Source: Flagellimonas hymeniacidonis
GTDB taxonomy: Bacteria > Bacteroidota > Bacteroidia > Flavobacteriales > Flavobacteriaceae
NCBI RefSeq assembly: GCF_008040165.1
Contig: NZ_VRUR01000001.1
Span: forward strand, 1,507,349 to 1,571,348
DNA: 64,000 bases
Reading direction: 5' to 3'
Shown here: piece by piece, positions 1 to 9,757 of the stretch
How the letters are laid out: the number at the start of each line of letters is the position of its first letter
Position numbering within the stretch: the first letter of the stretch is position 1
The notes under the pieces: generated by a model
Databases searched by the model: none
The model's input: the letters and a program-made list of their open reading frames with translations, nothing else
Told to the model about the DNA's origin: nothing
Position numbers and translations under genes: made by a program

Positions 1-731
<731 letters not shown>

Positions 732-747
732 TAGTTGATAGTTGACA

Positions 748-777
748 GTTGATGGTTTCCTTAAATTAACAATCAAC
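748..777 (+). other. Intercistronic hairpin between atpD and atpC
   Basis: GTTGATGGTT (748-757) can pair with AACAATCAAC (768-777) with one mismatch, and is preceded by further GTTGATA/GTTGACA repeats. No U-tract follows, so it is more likely an mRNA-stability or spacer structure than a terminator. Confidence 0.4.
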
Positions 778-805
778 CGATAACAATCAACCAACAACTA
801 AAAAT

Positions 806-1084
806 ATGTATTTAGAAATTGTATCACCAGAAGCTACGTTATTTGCAGGTGAAGTAACCTCTGTTACTGTGCCAGGAATAAATGGCGAATTTCAAATGTT
901 GCAGAATCACGCACCTGTAGTTTCCTTGCTTCAAAAAGGAGATGTTAAGGTTCAGGGGGATATTACCATTGATGAGGATTTTCAAAATAAATTTTCCAAA
1001 GGCCCAAATGGCGAGACTCTGCTGTCCATTACCAGCGGGACCATTGAGATGAAAGACAACAAAGTAATCGTCTTAGCGGATTAA
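806..1084 (+). CDS. atpC: F1F0 ATP synthase epsilon subunit
   Basis: Epsilon subunit of the F1 central stalk, which couples rotation to catalysis. The 92 residues open with MYLEIVSPEATLFAGEVTSVTVPG, the typical beta-sandwich start, followed by GEFQMLQNHAPVVSLL. It is short because the C-terminal helical hairpin is missing, as in most Bacteroidetes epsilon subunits, so the inhibitory C-terminal arm known from E. coli is not present. An A-rich leader precedes the ATG. It shares an operon with atpD and ends just before a strong terminator. Confidence 0.95.
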   Translation: MYLEIVSPEATLFAGEVTSVTVPGINGEFQMLQNHAPVVSLLQKGDVKVQGDITIDEDFQNKFSKGPNGETLLSITSGTIEMKDNKVIVLAD

Positions 1085-1110
1085 GTTTTATAGGACAATA
1101 TAAAGAATAA

Positions 1111-1138
1111 AAAAGCCGCTCAAACGAGCGGCTTTTTT
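1111..1138 (+). terminator. Rho-independent terminator of the atp operon
   Basis: AAAAGCCGCTC, loop AAAC, GAGCGGCTTTTTT. The stem is perfect, GC-rich and has T- or A-tracts on both sides, so it probably also ends the convergent minus-strand acetyltransferase gene, whose stop lies at its edge. Confidence 0.92.
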
Positions 1139-1667
1139 ATGTCAAGATAATAAGGGACCACTTTTTTCCTTCAGAACGATATCTTTTTAGTTCTATAAAT
1201 CCAACGGCTTCATGTGCTTGTAAAGAACGTTGATTTTTAGCATCGACTTCGGTTATTATGGTGTCAAAACCCTTTGGAAGTTTTTCTTTCATGGCTTTAT
1301 ATAACCCCCTAAACACACCTTTACCCCTGTATTCTTTTGAAACACAAATTTGACCCATAACCATATAGTTACAGTTGTTTTGCACCACCTTGTTGATTTC
1401 ATGAAACATGGGTTTTAAAACTTCAATGGAGTTGGCAAACTTGGGATGCATGCTTAGCGCATAACCAATAACCTTTCCTTGATCTATGGCAATAGTATGA
1501 GGACATTCATGATGCATTTCTTTTAGAAATGCTAAAGAATGTTCTACAGTTAAAAAACCTTCTTGCTCTTTTTCTTCGGTAGTAAGGTTTTTTGGTAGAT
1601 TCAGTTGTTGGAGTAAAAGAATTTCCTCAAGTTGCGCAAGCGTTGAAGTCTGTTCATAGACAAGCAT
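1137..1667 (-). CDS. GNAT family N-acetyltransferase
   Basis: Cytosolic acetyl-CoA-dependent N-acetyltransferase of unknown substrate, 176 residues. The acetyl-CoA binding motif A is clear: QICVSKEYRGKGVFRGLY around residues 106-123, with RGKGV forming the pyrophosphate loop. It is followed by NQRSLQAHEAVGF (145-157), the usual motif B. The N-terminal third is variable. The ATG directly abuts the stop codon of the upstream M61 protease gene, so the two are co-transcribed. Nothing around it identifies the acceptor. Confidence 0.85.
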   Translation of the reverse strand: MLVYEQTSTLAQLEEILLLQQLNLPKNLTTEEKEQEGFLTVEHSLAFLKEMHHECPHTIAIDQGKVIGYALSMHPKFANSIEVLKPMFHEINKVVQNNCNYMVMGQICVSKEYRGKGVFRGLYKAMKEKLPKGFDTIITEVDAKNQRSLQAHEAVGFIELKRYRSEGKKWSLIILT

Positions 1668-3464
1668 CTATTCCGTTTTAAGCCATTCTTTTCGTTTTTG
1701 TATTATTTCTGTGGTAGGTGCCTGGTCGACATCCTCCATTAAAAGGATTGAATAGCTGGGACTTGGTGCTGGAATCAAAGTAGTGGTCTTTGCATTTCCA
1801 AAGCGAGAAAAGTTAACTACTAAAGAATCACCTATATTGAATTGTTTAAGATAATCAGCAAACTTTTGACCTTCTAAAAAAGGGATATTGTTGATGTTTA
1901 AAATGATGTCCCCCATACTTAGTTTTGAATTATAAGCAGGGCTTCCAATCTTGGGATTTCTTCTGATACGAGCTCCCTTGCCGTCCTCATTCATGGAAAC
2001 CGAAAAACCAAAATATGGCCTGTCTTTACTTTGTTGCAGTATTACACCAACAGATTCGAAAAGTGTGGTATAATCCGGCATTCCACTTTGGTAGATGTAC
2101 TTATTGAAAAAATTATCTCCAAAGGTTTTCCCTGCATACTCATTCAATAGTGTGTGTAAATTATCTATGGTATAAGGAATTTCCTTTTTTCCATGGCGTT
2201 GCCAAACCAATTTCATAAAATCATCTAGATTCAAATCTTTTTGCCGGAGGGATAAATCCAAAGCCAACCCCAAAACACTGCCGTATGAATAATAGGATAT
2301 GAATGTGTTTTCCCGATTCACAGGATCGACTGAAGTAGCAGCATCCACAAAAGGAGCTTGATAGCTCATTTCAATAGGGTTGAAAAACTGTCGTGCCGGG
2401 GAAGTCCAAACATAGTTGAAGTTACCTGCAAGCCCTTCTACATATTCTTTTGGAGAGATAAGTCCGGCCCTACACAGAATCAAGTTGGTATAGTAGCTTG
2501 TAAAACCTTCAGCGAACCAAAGCGCTCCGCTCATATCGGCGGCTTCAAAATCAAAGGGTTCCAAAGTTTTAGGCCGTATGCGTTCAACATTCCAAGCGTG
2601 GAAAAACTCATGGGATACGGTTCCGATGTTACGTTCCATTCCGCCATTTGCCAAACTACGGGTGCTGGTTAAAATCGTAGAATTTCTGTGTTCCATTCCA
2701 TCGCCTGAAGCATTGGGAACATAGCAAGCCAGAAAAGTATAAGTTCCATAATCAAAGTTTGGAAGTTCACCATACACTTCTTTTTCAGCCAAAACTACTT
2801 TCGTTACTTTATCAAAATAAGTATCAGCTTCAGTTTCTGTTCCATTATGGTGCAAAGCCAGTTGAATATTTTTTGAATCTACCTCAAAAGATTTAAGGGT
2901 AAAATTACTTAGCTCGGTGGGACTATCCATAAAATAATACAGATTTGGTGCCATATAAGTAGTACCGGATACAAAGGGCAACTGAGTGGCAATTTTCCAA
3001 TTAAGGTCTTCCCTAACATTAAAAGTCACTTCAATCTTACGTTTGTTAAGTTCTGGAACATACATAAACGTTGCAGGAATGTTCAGATGCGCATGGGTCT
3101 CATCAATTTGAGAATAGGTACCGTCCCCACGGTTGGCGAATAAAATGTATTCTATATTTATGGTGCCATCATGTCCCGTAACCTTCCATTCGTAAGGGTC
3201 AGGCCTGTATACTTTTAATAAATTGCCCTTACTGTCCGTAGCCTTAAATCCGTATACATTTTTTGCAAATTCGTGCAGAGCGTATCTTCCAGGAGAAGTC
3301 CTGCTCATCCGTAAAGAAACGGTATCCATCTCCAAATCTGAAAATGTCGCATTGATAGATGCTTCATGGTGAACGACATTCTCAAATGAAATTTCGTAAG
3401 TATTGGTTTGAGCCACTACGACTAAAACTGAAAGTAGCGCAAAAAAAGAAAAAATGGTCTTCAT
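1668..3464 (-). CDS. M61 family metallopeptidase with PDZ domain
   Basis: Secreted or periplasmic zinc aminopeptidase of the M61 (glycyl aminopeptidase) family, 598 residues. A signal peptide covers about residues 1-19 (MKTIFSFFALLSVLVVVAQ). The N-terminal beta domain spans about 20-200. The catalytic motif HEFFHAWN has H285, E286 and H289, and the third zinc ligand is E319 in AEGFTSYY. A PDZ domain lies at about 490-570. This is the standard M61 architecture and length. It heads a two-gene operon with the acetyltransferase and is divergent from bioF. Confidence 0.92.
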   Translation of the reverse strand: MKTIFSFFALLSVLVVVAQTNTYEISFENVVHHEASINATFSDLEMDTVSLRMSRTSPGRYALHEFAKNVYGFKATDSKGNLLKVYRPDPYEWKVTGHDGTINIEYILFANRGDGTYSQIDETHAHLNIPATFMYVPELNKRKIEVTFNVREDLNWKIATQLPFVSGTTYMAPNLYYFMDSPTELSNFTLKSFEVDSKNIQLALHHNGTETEADTYFDKVTKVVLAEKEVYGELPNFDYGTYTFLACYVPNASGDGMEHRNSTILTSTRSLANGGMERNIGTVSHEFFHAWNVERIRPKTLEPFDFEAADMSGALWFAEGFTSYYTNLILCRAGLISPKEYVEGLAGNFNYVWTSPARQFFNPIEMSYQAPFVDAATSVDPVNRENTFISYYSYGSVLGLALDLSLRQKDLNLDDFMKLVWQRHGKKEIPYTIDNLHTLLNEYAGKTFGDNFFNKYIYQSGMPDYTTLFESVGVILQQSKDRPYFGFSVSMNEDGKGARIRRNPKIGSPAYNSKLSMGDIILNINNIPFLEGQKFADYLKQFNIGDSLVVNFSRFGNAKTTTLIPAPSPSYSILLMEDVDQAPTTEIIQKRKEWLKTE

Positions 3465-3516
3465 TCTCTTATAAGTTTGTAAGTGACTAAAAGTAATATT
3501 TAAAAATAGTAAATGC

Positions 3517-3524
3517 TAAATTTG
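3517..3524 (+). promoter_or_regulatory. -7 promoter box of bioF, nearly leaderless
   Basis: TAAATTTG matches the Bacteroidetes consensus TAnnTTTG exactly. The bioF ATG begins five bases after it, which places the expected transcription start at or beside the start codon. No TTG -33 element is found at 17-23 bases upstream. Confidence 0.6.
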
Positions 3525-3528
3525 CGCT

Positions 3529-4677
3529 ATGGAGAAACTGCCAAAAAAGCTACAGTCAAAACTATCTGAAAGATTGAAGGATGGCTCAATGCGTAGCTTA
3601 AAGACAAGTGGCGGGTTAATTGATTTTTCTTCAAATGATTATTTAGGCTTTTCAAGGAAAAAGGCTATTCTTGATGCTACTACCGCCAAGCTTAAAGAAA
3701 GCAATCTTCAAGAGAACGGCGCTACGGGGTCTCGATTGCTTACCGGGAATCATAGCTTGTACAAGCAGCTTGAAGACTTTTTGGCAGGGTATCATAACTC
3801 AGAATCAGCTTTGGTATTTAACTCTGGATATGATGCCAATATTGGATTCTTTTCCTCGGTTCCGCAACGCGGAGATACCATTCTATATGATGAATTGGTG
3901 CATGCCAGTATCAGGGATGGAATTAAAATGAGCAATGCGAAAAGTTATAAATTCAAACATAATAATATTGATGACCTTCGTGTTCATATTGAACGTAGTC
4001 GAAATAGGAACGATTCAGAAATTTACGTTGTCACCGAATCTGTTTTTTCCATGGACGGGAATTCCCCTGATTTAGAAGCACTGGTAGATTTTTGCGCCAA
4101 AAAAGATTGCTATTTGATAGTGGATGAAGCCCATGCAACAGGAATCTATGGAAATGGAAAAGATTTGGTCAGCCAATTGGGATTGGAAGAAAACGTTTTT
4201 GCCAGAATCATCACGTTTGGGAAGGCTCTGGGAAACCACGGAGCGGCTGTTTTGGGTAGCAATGATTTAAAGGCCTATTTGGTCAATTTTGCACGAAGCT
4301 TAATTTATACCACAGCACTTGCGCCACATACAGTGGCTTCTGTTTTGTCCGCATATCGGTATTTAGAGTCTCATGGTAAGGAAGAAGGTTCAAGATTAAA
4401 GGAAAATATCATGTACTTTAAAGAACAGGTTCAACTTTTAAATATGGAGGGGAGGTTTATTGAGAGTGACTCGGCAATCCATTGCTTGGTATTACCAGGA
4501 AACGAAAAAGTAAAGCAAGTATCAAAATATTTTCAAACTGAAGGCTTTGATGTAAAACCAATTCTCTCCCCTACAGTAAAAATGGGACAAGAACGATTGC
4601 GATTTTGTTTGCATTCATACAACACAAAAGAAGAAATATCGCGAGTTTTGTCAATAACAAGAAATCTTATAAAATAA
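3529..4677 (+). CDS. bioF: 8-amino-7-oxononanoate synthase (or close alpha-oxoamine synthase)
   Basis: PLP enzyme condensing pimeloyl-thioester with alanine in biotin synthesis, 382 residues. Fold-type I landmarks are present: FSSNDYLG (33-40), GATGSRLLTGN (64-74), VDEAHATG (198-205), and the PLP lysine K232 in ITFGKALGNHGA. The family also includes 2-amino-3-ketobutyrate CoA ligase and serine palmitoyltransferase, but the downstream bioD, bioA and bioB decide for BioF. Its stop overlaps the next start (TAATG), so translation is probably coupled. A promoter box lies immediately upstream. Confidence 0.92.
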   Translation: MEKLPKKLQSKLSERLKDGSMRSLKTSGGLIDFSSNDYLGFSRKKAILDATTAKLKESNLQENGATGSRLLTGNHSLYKQLEDFLAGYHNSESALVFNSGYDANIGFFSSVPQRGDTILYDELVHASIRDGIKMSNAKSYKFKHNNIDDLRVHIERSRNRNDSEIYVVTESVFSMDGNSPDLEALVDFCAKKDCYLIVDEAHATGIYGNGKDLVSQLGLEENVFARIITFGKALGNHGAAVLGSNDLKAYLVNFARSLIYTTALAPHTVASVLSAYRYLESHGKEEGSRLKENIMYFKEQVQLLNMEGRFIESDSAIHCLVLPGNEKVKQVSKYFQTEGFDVKPILSPTVKMGQERLRFCLHSYNTKEEISRVLSITRNLIK

Positions 4678-5060
4678 TGGCGCAAGAATTTCATACACTT
4701 GGCTCTTTTGAATTCCCTGCGGATGTTCAAATCATTAAGGGAAGACTTGAAGCGGAGGGCATTCCTGTTTTTTTAAAAGACGAGAATACTATTAACTCAG
4801 ACCCTTTAATTAGTGGCGCTATAGGTGGAGTGAAATTACAGGTTTATTCAACCGATAAAGAACGAGCAAAGGCAATTTATGATGAGGTACGTAACTACGC
4901 TACAGATAATGAAGGGAATCCTGTTGTCTGTCCTAATTGTAAAGCAACTAAATCTGAGACGTATTATTCCAGAAACAGTATTTTTTACAAACTCTTTCCC
5001 TTTTTTGAGCCTAAAAAGTACAAGTGCGCTCAATGTAATTTTATTACCAAACCACAATAA
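4677..5060 (+). CDS. DUF2007-type protein with C-terminal zinc ribbon
   Basis: Small cytosolic protein of unknown function, 127 residues. Residues 1-75 form a DUF2007-like (signal-transducing-protein-like) alpha/beta domain: FEFPADVQIIKGRLEAEGIPVFL then GGVKLQVYSTDKERAKAI. The C-terminus carries a zinc ribbon with CPNC and CAQC pairs about 36 residues apart. The frame is open further upstream, but the ATG at 4677 overlaps the bioF stop and begins MAQEFHTLGSF, a natural N-terminus. It overlaps bioD by one base and sits inside the biotin operon without an obvious biotin role. Confidence 0.82.
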   Translation: MAQEFHTLGSFEFPADVQIIKGRLEAEGIPVFLKDENTINSDPLISGAIGGVKLQVYSTDKERAKAIYDEVRNYATDNEGNPVVCPNCKATKSETYYSRNSIFYKLFPFFEPKKYKCAQCNFITKPQ

Positions 5061-5674
5061 TGAAAGTTTTTATAACGGGGATATCTACGGATGTTGGAAA
5101 AACCATTGCATCCGCCATAGTTGTTGAAGCGCTTCAGGCAGATTACTGGAAACCAGTACAGGCAGGAGATTTAGAGTATTCGGATAGTCATAAGGTTGAA
5201 GAACTGATTTCAAACAACAAGACAAAAATCCACAAGAACAGCTATGCATTGAATACCCCAATGAGCCCACATGCTGCCGCTGAGATAGATGGAATTGCCA
5301 TTGAGATTGATAAAATCAAAGAACCCAATACGGAAAACCATTTGGTTATTGAAGGAGCAGGTGGGTTGTTGGTGCCATTGAATGGTTCTGATACCGTTTT
5401 TGATTTGATTAAGCACGACCATAAGGTCATTGTAGTGTCCAGACATTATTTAGGGAGCATCAACCATTCACTTTTGACGATTGAAAAACTTCGAGAAAGA
5501 AGCTTGAAAATCGGAATTGTTTTCAGTGGTGATGAACACCCAACAACAGAAAGCATCATTTTAAAGAAAACTGGGGTAACTTTTCTTGGACGGATTAATG
5601 AAGAGGAAGTTTTTGACAAGGAAGTTGTTAAAAAGTATGCTTTACAATTTAAATCAGCCTTGGAGTTATTATAG
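5060..5674 (+). CDS. bioD: Dethiobiotin synthase
   Basis: ATP-dependent ring closure of 7,8-diaminopelargonate with CO2 to dethiobiotin, cytosolic. The 204 residues begin MKVFITGISTDVGKT, whose P-loop GISTDVGKT spans 7-15, followed by YWKPVQAG with the substrate lysine. EGAGGLLVPL is the conserved Mg/ATP segment. At 204 residues it is a little shorter than the E. coli enzyme, mainly at the C-terminus. It starts within the stop of the preceding gene and ends overlapping the convergent glycosyltransferase gene by six bases. Confidence 0.95.
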   Translation: MKVFITGISTDVGKTIASAIVVEALQADYWKPVQAGDLEYSDSHKVEELISNNKTKIHKNSYALNTPMSPHAAAEIDGIAIEIDKIKEPNTENHLVIEGAGGLLVPLNGSDTVFDLIKHDHKVIVVSRHYLGSINHSLLTIEKLRERSLKIGIVFSGDEHPTTESIILKKTGVTFLGRINEEEVFDKEVVKKYALQFKSALELL

Positions 5675-7150
5675 CCTTTGGTAGATTAAACCCCTATCTA
5701 TGGTTTTAATTAATTTGTAGTGTTTTTCCAGATAATTATCGATATAGGAATTAAAATCCTCTAATTTTTTATCAAAAATCTTTTTCCCCTTTCTGGCTAT
5801 TATTGTTTTAGGGCGTATTTCCTCTAAAATGTAATGTAGCTCCTCAATTCCTGTCTTCCTGGGGTTTTTCATAAATGGGAAGAGCTCTTCTCTGGTTATA
5901 CTACTGGGGTGTGTAGCCGCTTTTGTGGGGGGTGTTTCGTCTAAAACCCAATAACCGATATGATACTCCGTAAAAAAGATGTTCTTCGTTTCTATTTCAT
6001 TTTCAATAATGTATTTTGGAACATCAATTCCTTCACCATTAAAAAAAGTGCCCTTTTCTATTTTGTTGGAAATAATGTTCACATACTCTACATAAGCTTC
6101 CGCGGGAAGAAGTACGAAAAGAAAAACAATAATAGCAGTATATTTTTTCTTGATTAATGGAAGCTTGCTTATGGCTATGCCAGCCGCAATAAGAATAAAA
6201 GGATACAACTGTATAAGATAATGTCCATTTACCTTTCCAGCTTGCATGAACGAGAGCAAAATGCCAATAGTAATTACCGTTAAAAGTTGCAGTGGTTTAG
6301 ATTTAAAGTCAATTACTTTTGAGGCAAACCCAGCATACAAAAGGCCAAGAATAACAAAAACGAAAGGAAGCGTTTTAATCACAGAATGCTGTTTTGAACC
6401 AGAATAGGCTAGTGGAGCTTCAAAAATCGACTCCCACCAAGTAGTAATCTCTCCTTGCAGATAGTACGGAGTTGCGGTTAGAGCAAGTAGAACTGCGAAC
6501 CCTATTCCCATAAAAACAAGTCGTTGGAAGTTATGCCAAAACTGTCTTTTTGCCAATGCTCCCCAAGTCAAATAAATGGCCAAAGAAAGCAATGGATAGG
6601 CCATGTTTAATTTGGACATCACAGACAATCCAAAAAGAATCCCAATAGCAAAATACCAACCTCTACTTTCTTTAGAAAGTAAAAGGTAGACTCCTATTAC
6701 AAAAAACAAGGTACAGATATGCTCAGACATTACTCCTTGCAAACTTCCGAACAAGCTCAATAGGAAAACACAAAAAACCGAGCACCAAAAACTTACTTTT
6801 TGGGATGTAGCCCATCTTCCAATTCCATAAGTAAACAAGGCCGTAAGGGCAACCAAAATAACACCGAAGAAACGAATGGCAATAAAACTCTTGCCAAATA
6901 CCTTGATGATGAGAGCAAAAAACAAAAAAGTCATCGGAGGCTTTAGGTCCCAAAGTTGGGTATAGGGCAAATGGCCATCGACCCAAGATTGTGCCATGAT
7001 AATAAACGTGCTTTCATCCCGATCAACATAATCCCTAAAAAAGAATGGAAACCTAATAAAGAAGGCGATTAAAAAAAGTGCCAAAAAAACGGTTCTCCAA
7101 TTTAGATTTTGATAGTTGGGATTAAGAAATGAAGTGATGTTTTTAAGCAC
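5669..7150 (-). CDS. Integral membrane glycosyltransferase (GT39/ArnT-like)
   Basis: Polytopic membrane protein of 493 residues with about ten hydrophobic helices in the first 360 residues and a soluble C-terminal domain. The first extracytoplasmic loop contains YVDRDESTFIIMAQ followed by LPYTQLWDLKPP, the acidic pair and layout of PMT/ArnT-type lipid-phosphate-sugar transferases. It probably moves a sugar from a polyprenyl carrier to an envelope acceptor, which is not identifiable. It lies between the two halves of the biotin cluster on the opposite strand, so its link with biotin looks positional only. Confidence 0.8.
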   Translation of the reverse strand: MLKNITSFLNPNYQNLNWRTVFLALFLIAFFIRFPFFFRDYVDRDESTFIIMAQSWVDGHLPYTQLWDLKPPMTFLFFALIIKVFGKSFIAIRFFGVILVALTALFTYGIGRWATSQKVSFWCSVFCVFLLSLFGSLQGVMSEHICTLFFVIGVYLLLSKESRGWYFAIGILFGLSVMSKLNMAYPLLSLAIYLTWGALAKRQFWHNFQRLVFMGIGFAVLLALTATPYYLQGEITTWWESIFEAPLAYSGSKQHSVIKTLPFVFVILGLLYAGFASKVIDFKSKPLQLLTVITIGILLSFMQAGKVNGHYLIQLYPFILIAAGIAISKLPLIKKKYTAIIVFLFVLLPAEAYVEYVNIISNKIEKGTFFNGEGIDVPKYIIENEIETKNIFFTEYHIGYWVLDETPPTKAATHPSSITREELFPFMKNPRKTGIEELHYILEEIRPKTIIARKGKKIFDKKLEDFNSYIDNYLEKHYKLIKTIDRGLIYQRL

Positions 7151-7183
7151 TTTGGAGATTAAGTTTTTTGTGTTTTAATTACC

Positions 7184-7191
7184 ATCTTTGC
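7184..7191 (+). promoter_or_regulatory. Probable -7 promoter box upstream of bioA
   Basis: CATCTTTG fits TAnnTTTG in seven of eight positions. It lies after the TTG at 7168, so a transcript from here would exclude that codon and supports a downstream start for bioA. Confidence 0.4.
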
Positions 7192-7230
7192 AAGATAGAT
7201 AAATTGAAGCGTTTGACTAATCCAGTAGTA

Positions 7231-8499
7231 TTGGAAAAATTATCAGATCGAGACAAAAAACACCTTTGGCACCCATTAACCCAGCATAAAACGGCAGAAG
7301 CGCCTATTGGGATTGTAAAAGCCAAGGACGCTTTAATTTGGGATGAAGAAGGCAAAGCATATATAGATGGCATAGCCTCTTGGTATACGGCGATGTATGG
7401 GCACTGTAATGAATTTATTACAGCTGCGATTACCGAGCAAATGAGTCAATTGGATTTTGTCATGTTCAGTGGTTTTACCCATGCCCCCGCTGTAGAATTA
7501 TCCGAACAGCTGATGAAAATTTTACCAGACAATCAAGCTAAAATTTTCTTTAATGATAATGGCTCCACGGCTGTTGAAGCGGCAATAAAAATGGGGTTGC
7601 AATTTTATCACAATAAGGGCGAAAAAAGAGATACACTTATAGCTTTTGAAGGCGGGTTTCACGGAGATACCTTTGGTGCAATGAGTGCTTCCGGACTTTC
7701 TTCCTACAATGGTCCCTTTGAAGATTTTTTATTAAAAGTAGAGCGTATACCCGTACCCAATGAGGAAAATATTGAAGAGGTATTGCAATTATTGGAATCG
7801 ATTTACAGGAACAATAAATGTGCTGCATTTGTTTTTGAACCTTTGGTTCAAGGTGCAGCCGGAATGAAATTCCACGCGGCAAAAGAACTGGACAAACTTA
7901 TTAATAGCTGCCACGAAGCGGGTATTTTATGTATTGCCGATGAAATCATGACTGGATTTGGTAAAACAGGAAAAAACTTTGCTTCTGATTATTTAGCGCA
8001 TAAACCAGATATCATTTGTTTGAGCAAAGCCCTTACCGCTGGCATGTTCCCTTTAAGTATTACCAGTTGTTCGCAGAACGTTTTCGAAGCATTTTTAAGC
8101 GATGAAGTAAGCAAAGGGTTTTTTCATGCCCATACATTTAGTGCCCATCCTCTAGGTTGTGCGGCTGCCCTTGCTGGGTTAAAATTATTGTCTTCAAAAG
8201 AGATTCTGGAAAGAAGAAAGTACATAGAAGATGAGCATAAAAACTTTGTGTCCACATTAGAAAATCATCCAAAAGTAAAAGAAGCGAGGAGCATTGGTGT
8301 CATTCTAGCAATTGATTTAAATCTGAAAACAGACCGGTATGGTAAATTACGCGATGAGCTATACCGTTTTTTTATGGACAATGGAGTAAATCTTCGCCCA
8401 CTTGGAAATACAATATATGTATTACCTCCATACGTAATTACCAATGAGCAATTGGAAAAAATATACGATTCGATTCATTTAGCTTTAGCTACATTTTAG
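7231..8499 (+). CDS. bioA: Adenosylmethionine-8-amino-7-oxononanoate aminotransferase
   Basis: PLP aminotransferase using SAM as amino donor to make 7,8-diaminopelargonate from the BioF product. The open frame reaches a TTG at 7168, but a promoter-like box lies inside that extension. I chose TTG 7231 (then EKLSDRDKKHLWHPLTQH), which gives 422 residues, close to E. coli BioA. HLWHPLTQ and WYTAMYGH are class-III/BioA signatures. ADEIMTGFGKTG contains the PLP aspartate, and the lysine is in LSKALTAGMFPL. No ATG is available in this region. It heads the bioA-ketoacyl synthase pair; bioB follows with its own promoter box. Confidence 0.92.
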   Translation: MEKLSDRDKKHLWHPLTQHKTAEAPIGIVKAKDALIWDEEGKAYIDGIASWYTAMYGHCNEFITAAITEQMSQLDFVMFSGFTHAPAVELSEQLMKILPDNQAKIFFNDNGSTAVEAAIKMGLQFYHNKGEKRDTLIAFEGGFHGDTFGAMSASGLSSYNGPFEDFLLKVERIPVPNEENIEEVLQLLESIYRNNKCAAFVFEPLVQGAAGMKFHAAKELDKLINSCHEAGILCIADEIMTGFGKTGKNFASDYLAHKPDIICLSKALTAGMFPLSITSCSQNVFEAFLSDEVSKGFFHAHTFSAHPLGCAAALAGLKLLSSKEILERRKYIEDEHKNFVSTLENHPKVKEARSIGVILAIDLNLKTDRYGKLRDELYRFFMDNGVNLRPLGNTIYVLPPYVITNEQLEKIYDSIHLALATF

Positions 8500-8506
8500 G
8501 AACAAT

Positions 8507-9676
8507 ATGCTCAAAGAACCAATTTCCATAACAGCGTTATCCTCTATTTCTTCACTTGGGAATTCTTCAGAAGAAATGTGGAGTTCCTATTTAAATGAGA
8601 ATCATTATTTATCTAAAATACCTGTTGGTAAACAAAACGTCTGGGGATCAACTTTGCCAAAGAAAGTAAGATTGGAGATTGAAAATCTTCGGCAGTCAGA
8701 TGCCAAATACAAAGAGTTGGATGACTCTGTTCTTTTTGCCATCTATGCAGCACGAAATGTTGTTGATAAGGCTGGTTGGAATATTGGCACCAATTTCGGA
8801 ATCAATATAGGGTCATCAAGAGGAGCTACCTCACTTTTTGAAAAGTACCATGAAGAATTTTTGAAAGATGGGAAATCATCCACCCTATCTTCGCCTACAA
8901 CCACATTGGGTAACATATCATCTTGGGTGGCCCATGACCTAAAATCGAAGGGCCCTACTATTTCACATTCCATTACGTGTTCCACAGCACTTCATGCCAT
9001 GTTAAATGGGATAGCCTGGATTCAAAGTGGAATGACAGATAAATTTCTAGTCGGTGGAAGTGAAGCCCCATTAACACCTTTTACCATTGCCCAAATGCAA
9101 GCGTTAAAAATTTATTCAAATAACGGAGACCAGTATCCATGTAAAGCTTTGGATTTGAACAAGAAACAAAACACCATGGTTTTAGGGGAAAGTGCTGCCA
9201 TGGCATGTTTGGAAAAAGGAAAAAAACAGCATGCGATTGGCTTGATCGAAGGAATTGGTTATGCAACAGAGCCTTTAGAGCATAATGTTTCCATTTCTAC
9301 AAATGCACAATGTTTTCAAGAGTCTATGAAGATGGCCTTGGGAGATTTGAACTCGGATGAGGTAGATGCCATAGTAATGCATTCGCCCGGAACGATTAAG
9401 GGAGATTTATCAGAATATAGAGCTATTGAAAAAACATTTCCTAAAAGGACACCTTTTTTAACCACTAATAAATGGAAAGTGGGTCACACCTTTGGTGCTT
9501 CAGGATTATTGAGTGTGGAAATGGCACTACTTATGCTACAGCACCAAACGTATATAGAAACTCCTTTTCTAAAACAAGATTCAAGGAATAAGCCTATCCA
9601 AAAAGTCTTGGTCAATGCAGTCGGTTTTGGAGGGAATGCGGTTAGTGTTCTTTTAAAAAGCACAAATTTGTCATAA
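8507..9676 (+). CDS. FabF-like beta-ketoacyl synthase in the biotin cluster
   Basis: Condensing enzyme of the thiolase superfamily, 389 residues. The catalytic triad appears intact: C158 in SITCSTALHA, H292 in VMHSPGTIKGD and H327 in WKVGHTFGASG. The loop around H292 (HSPGT) differs from the usual HGTGT of FabF, and the protein is slightly shorter than FabF. It starts seven bases after bioA and precedes bioB. No bioC, bioH, bioG or bioZ is in the window. A role in making the pimeloyl precursor is therefore an inference from position only. It could equally serve another acyl pathway. Confidence 0.82.
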   Translation: MLKEPISITALSSISSLGNSSEEMWSSYLNENHYLSKIPVGKQNVWGSTLPKKVRLEIENLRQSDAKYKELDDSVLFAIYAARNVVDKAGWNIGTNFGINIGSSRGATSLFEKYHEEFLKDGKSSTLSSPTTTLGNISSWVAHDLKSKGPTISHSITCSTALHAMLNGIAWIQSGMTDKFLVGGSEAPLTPFTIAQMQALKIYSNNGDQYPCKALDLNKKQNTMVLGESAAMACLEKGKKQHAIGLIEGIGYATEPLEHNVSISTNAQCFQESMKMALGDLNSDEVDAIVMHSPGTIKGDLSEYRAIEKTFPKRTPFLTTNKWKVGHTFGASGLLSVEMALLMLQHQTYIETPFLKQDSRNKPIQKVLVNAVGFGGNAVSVLLKSTNLS

Positions 9677-9730
9677 TCCCGTCATTTGCTTTATTCAAGT
9701 TTCCTTGTTCTTTATTCCTAGAATATGCTG

Positions 9731-9738
9731 TATTTTTG
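9731..9738 (+). promoter_or_regulatory. bioB promoter
   Basis: TATTTTTG is a perfect TAnnTTTG box. TTG at 9705-9707 lies 23 bases upstream, within the 17-23 spacing described for Flavobacterium promoters. The bioB ATG is at 9758. Confidence 0.65.
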
Positions 9739-9757
9739 AATCAGAAATTCATGCAGC

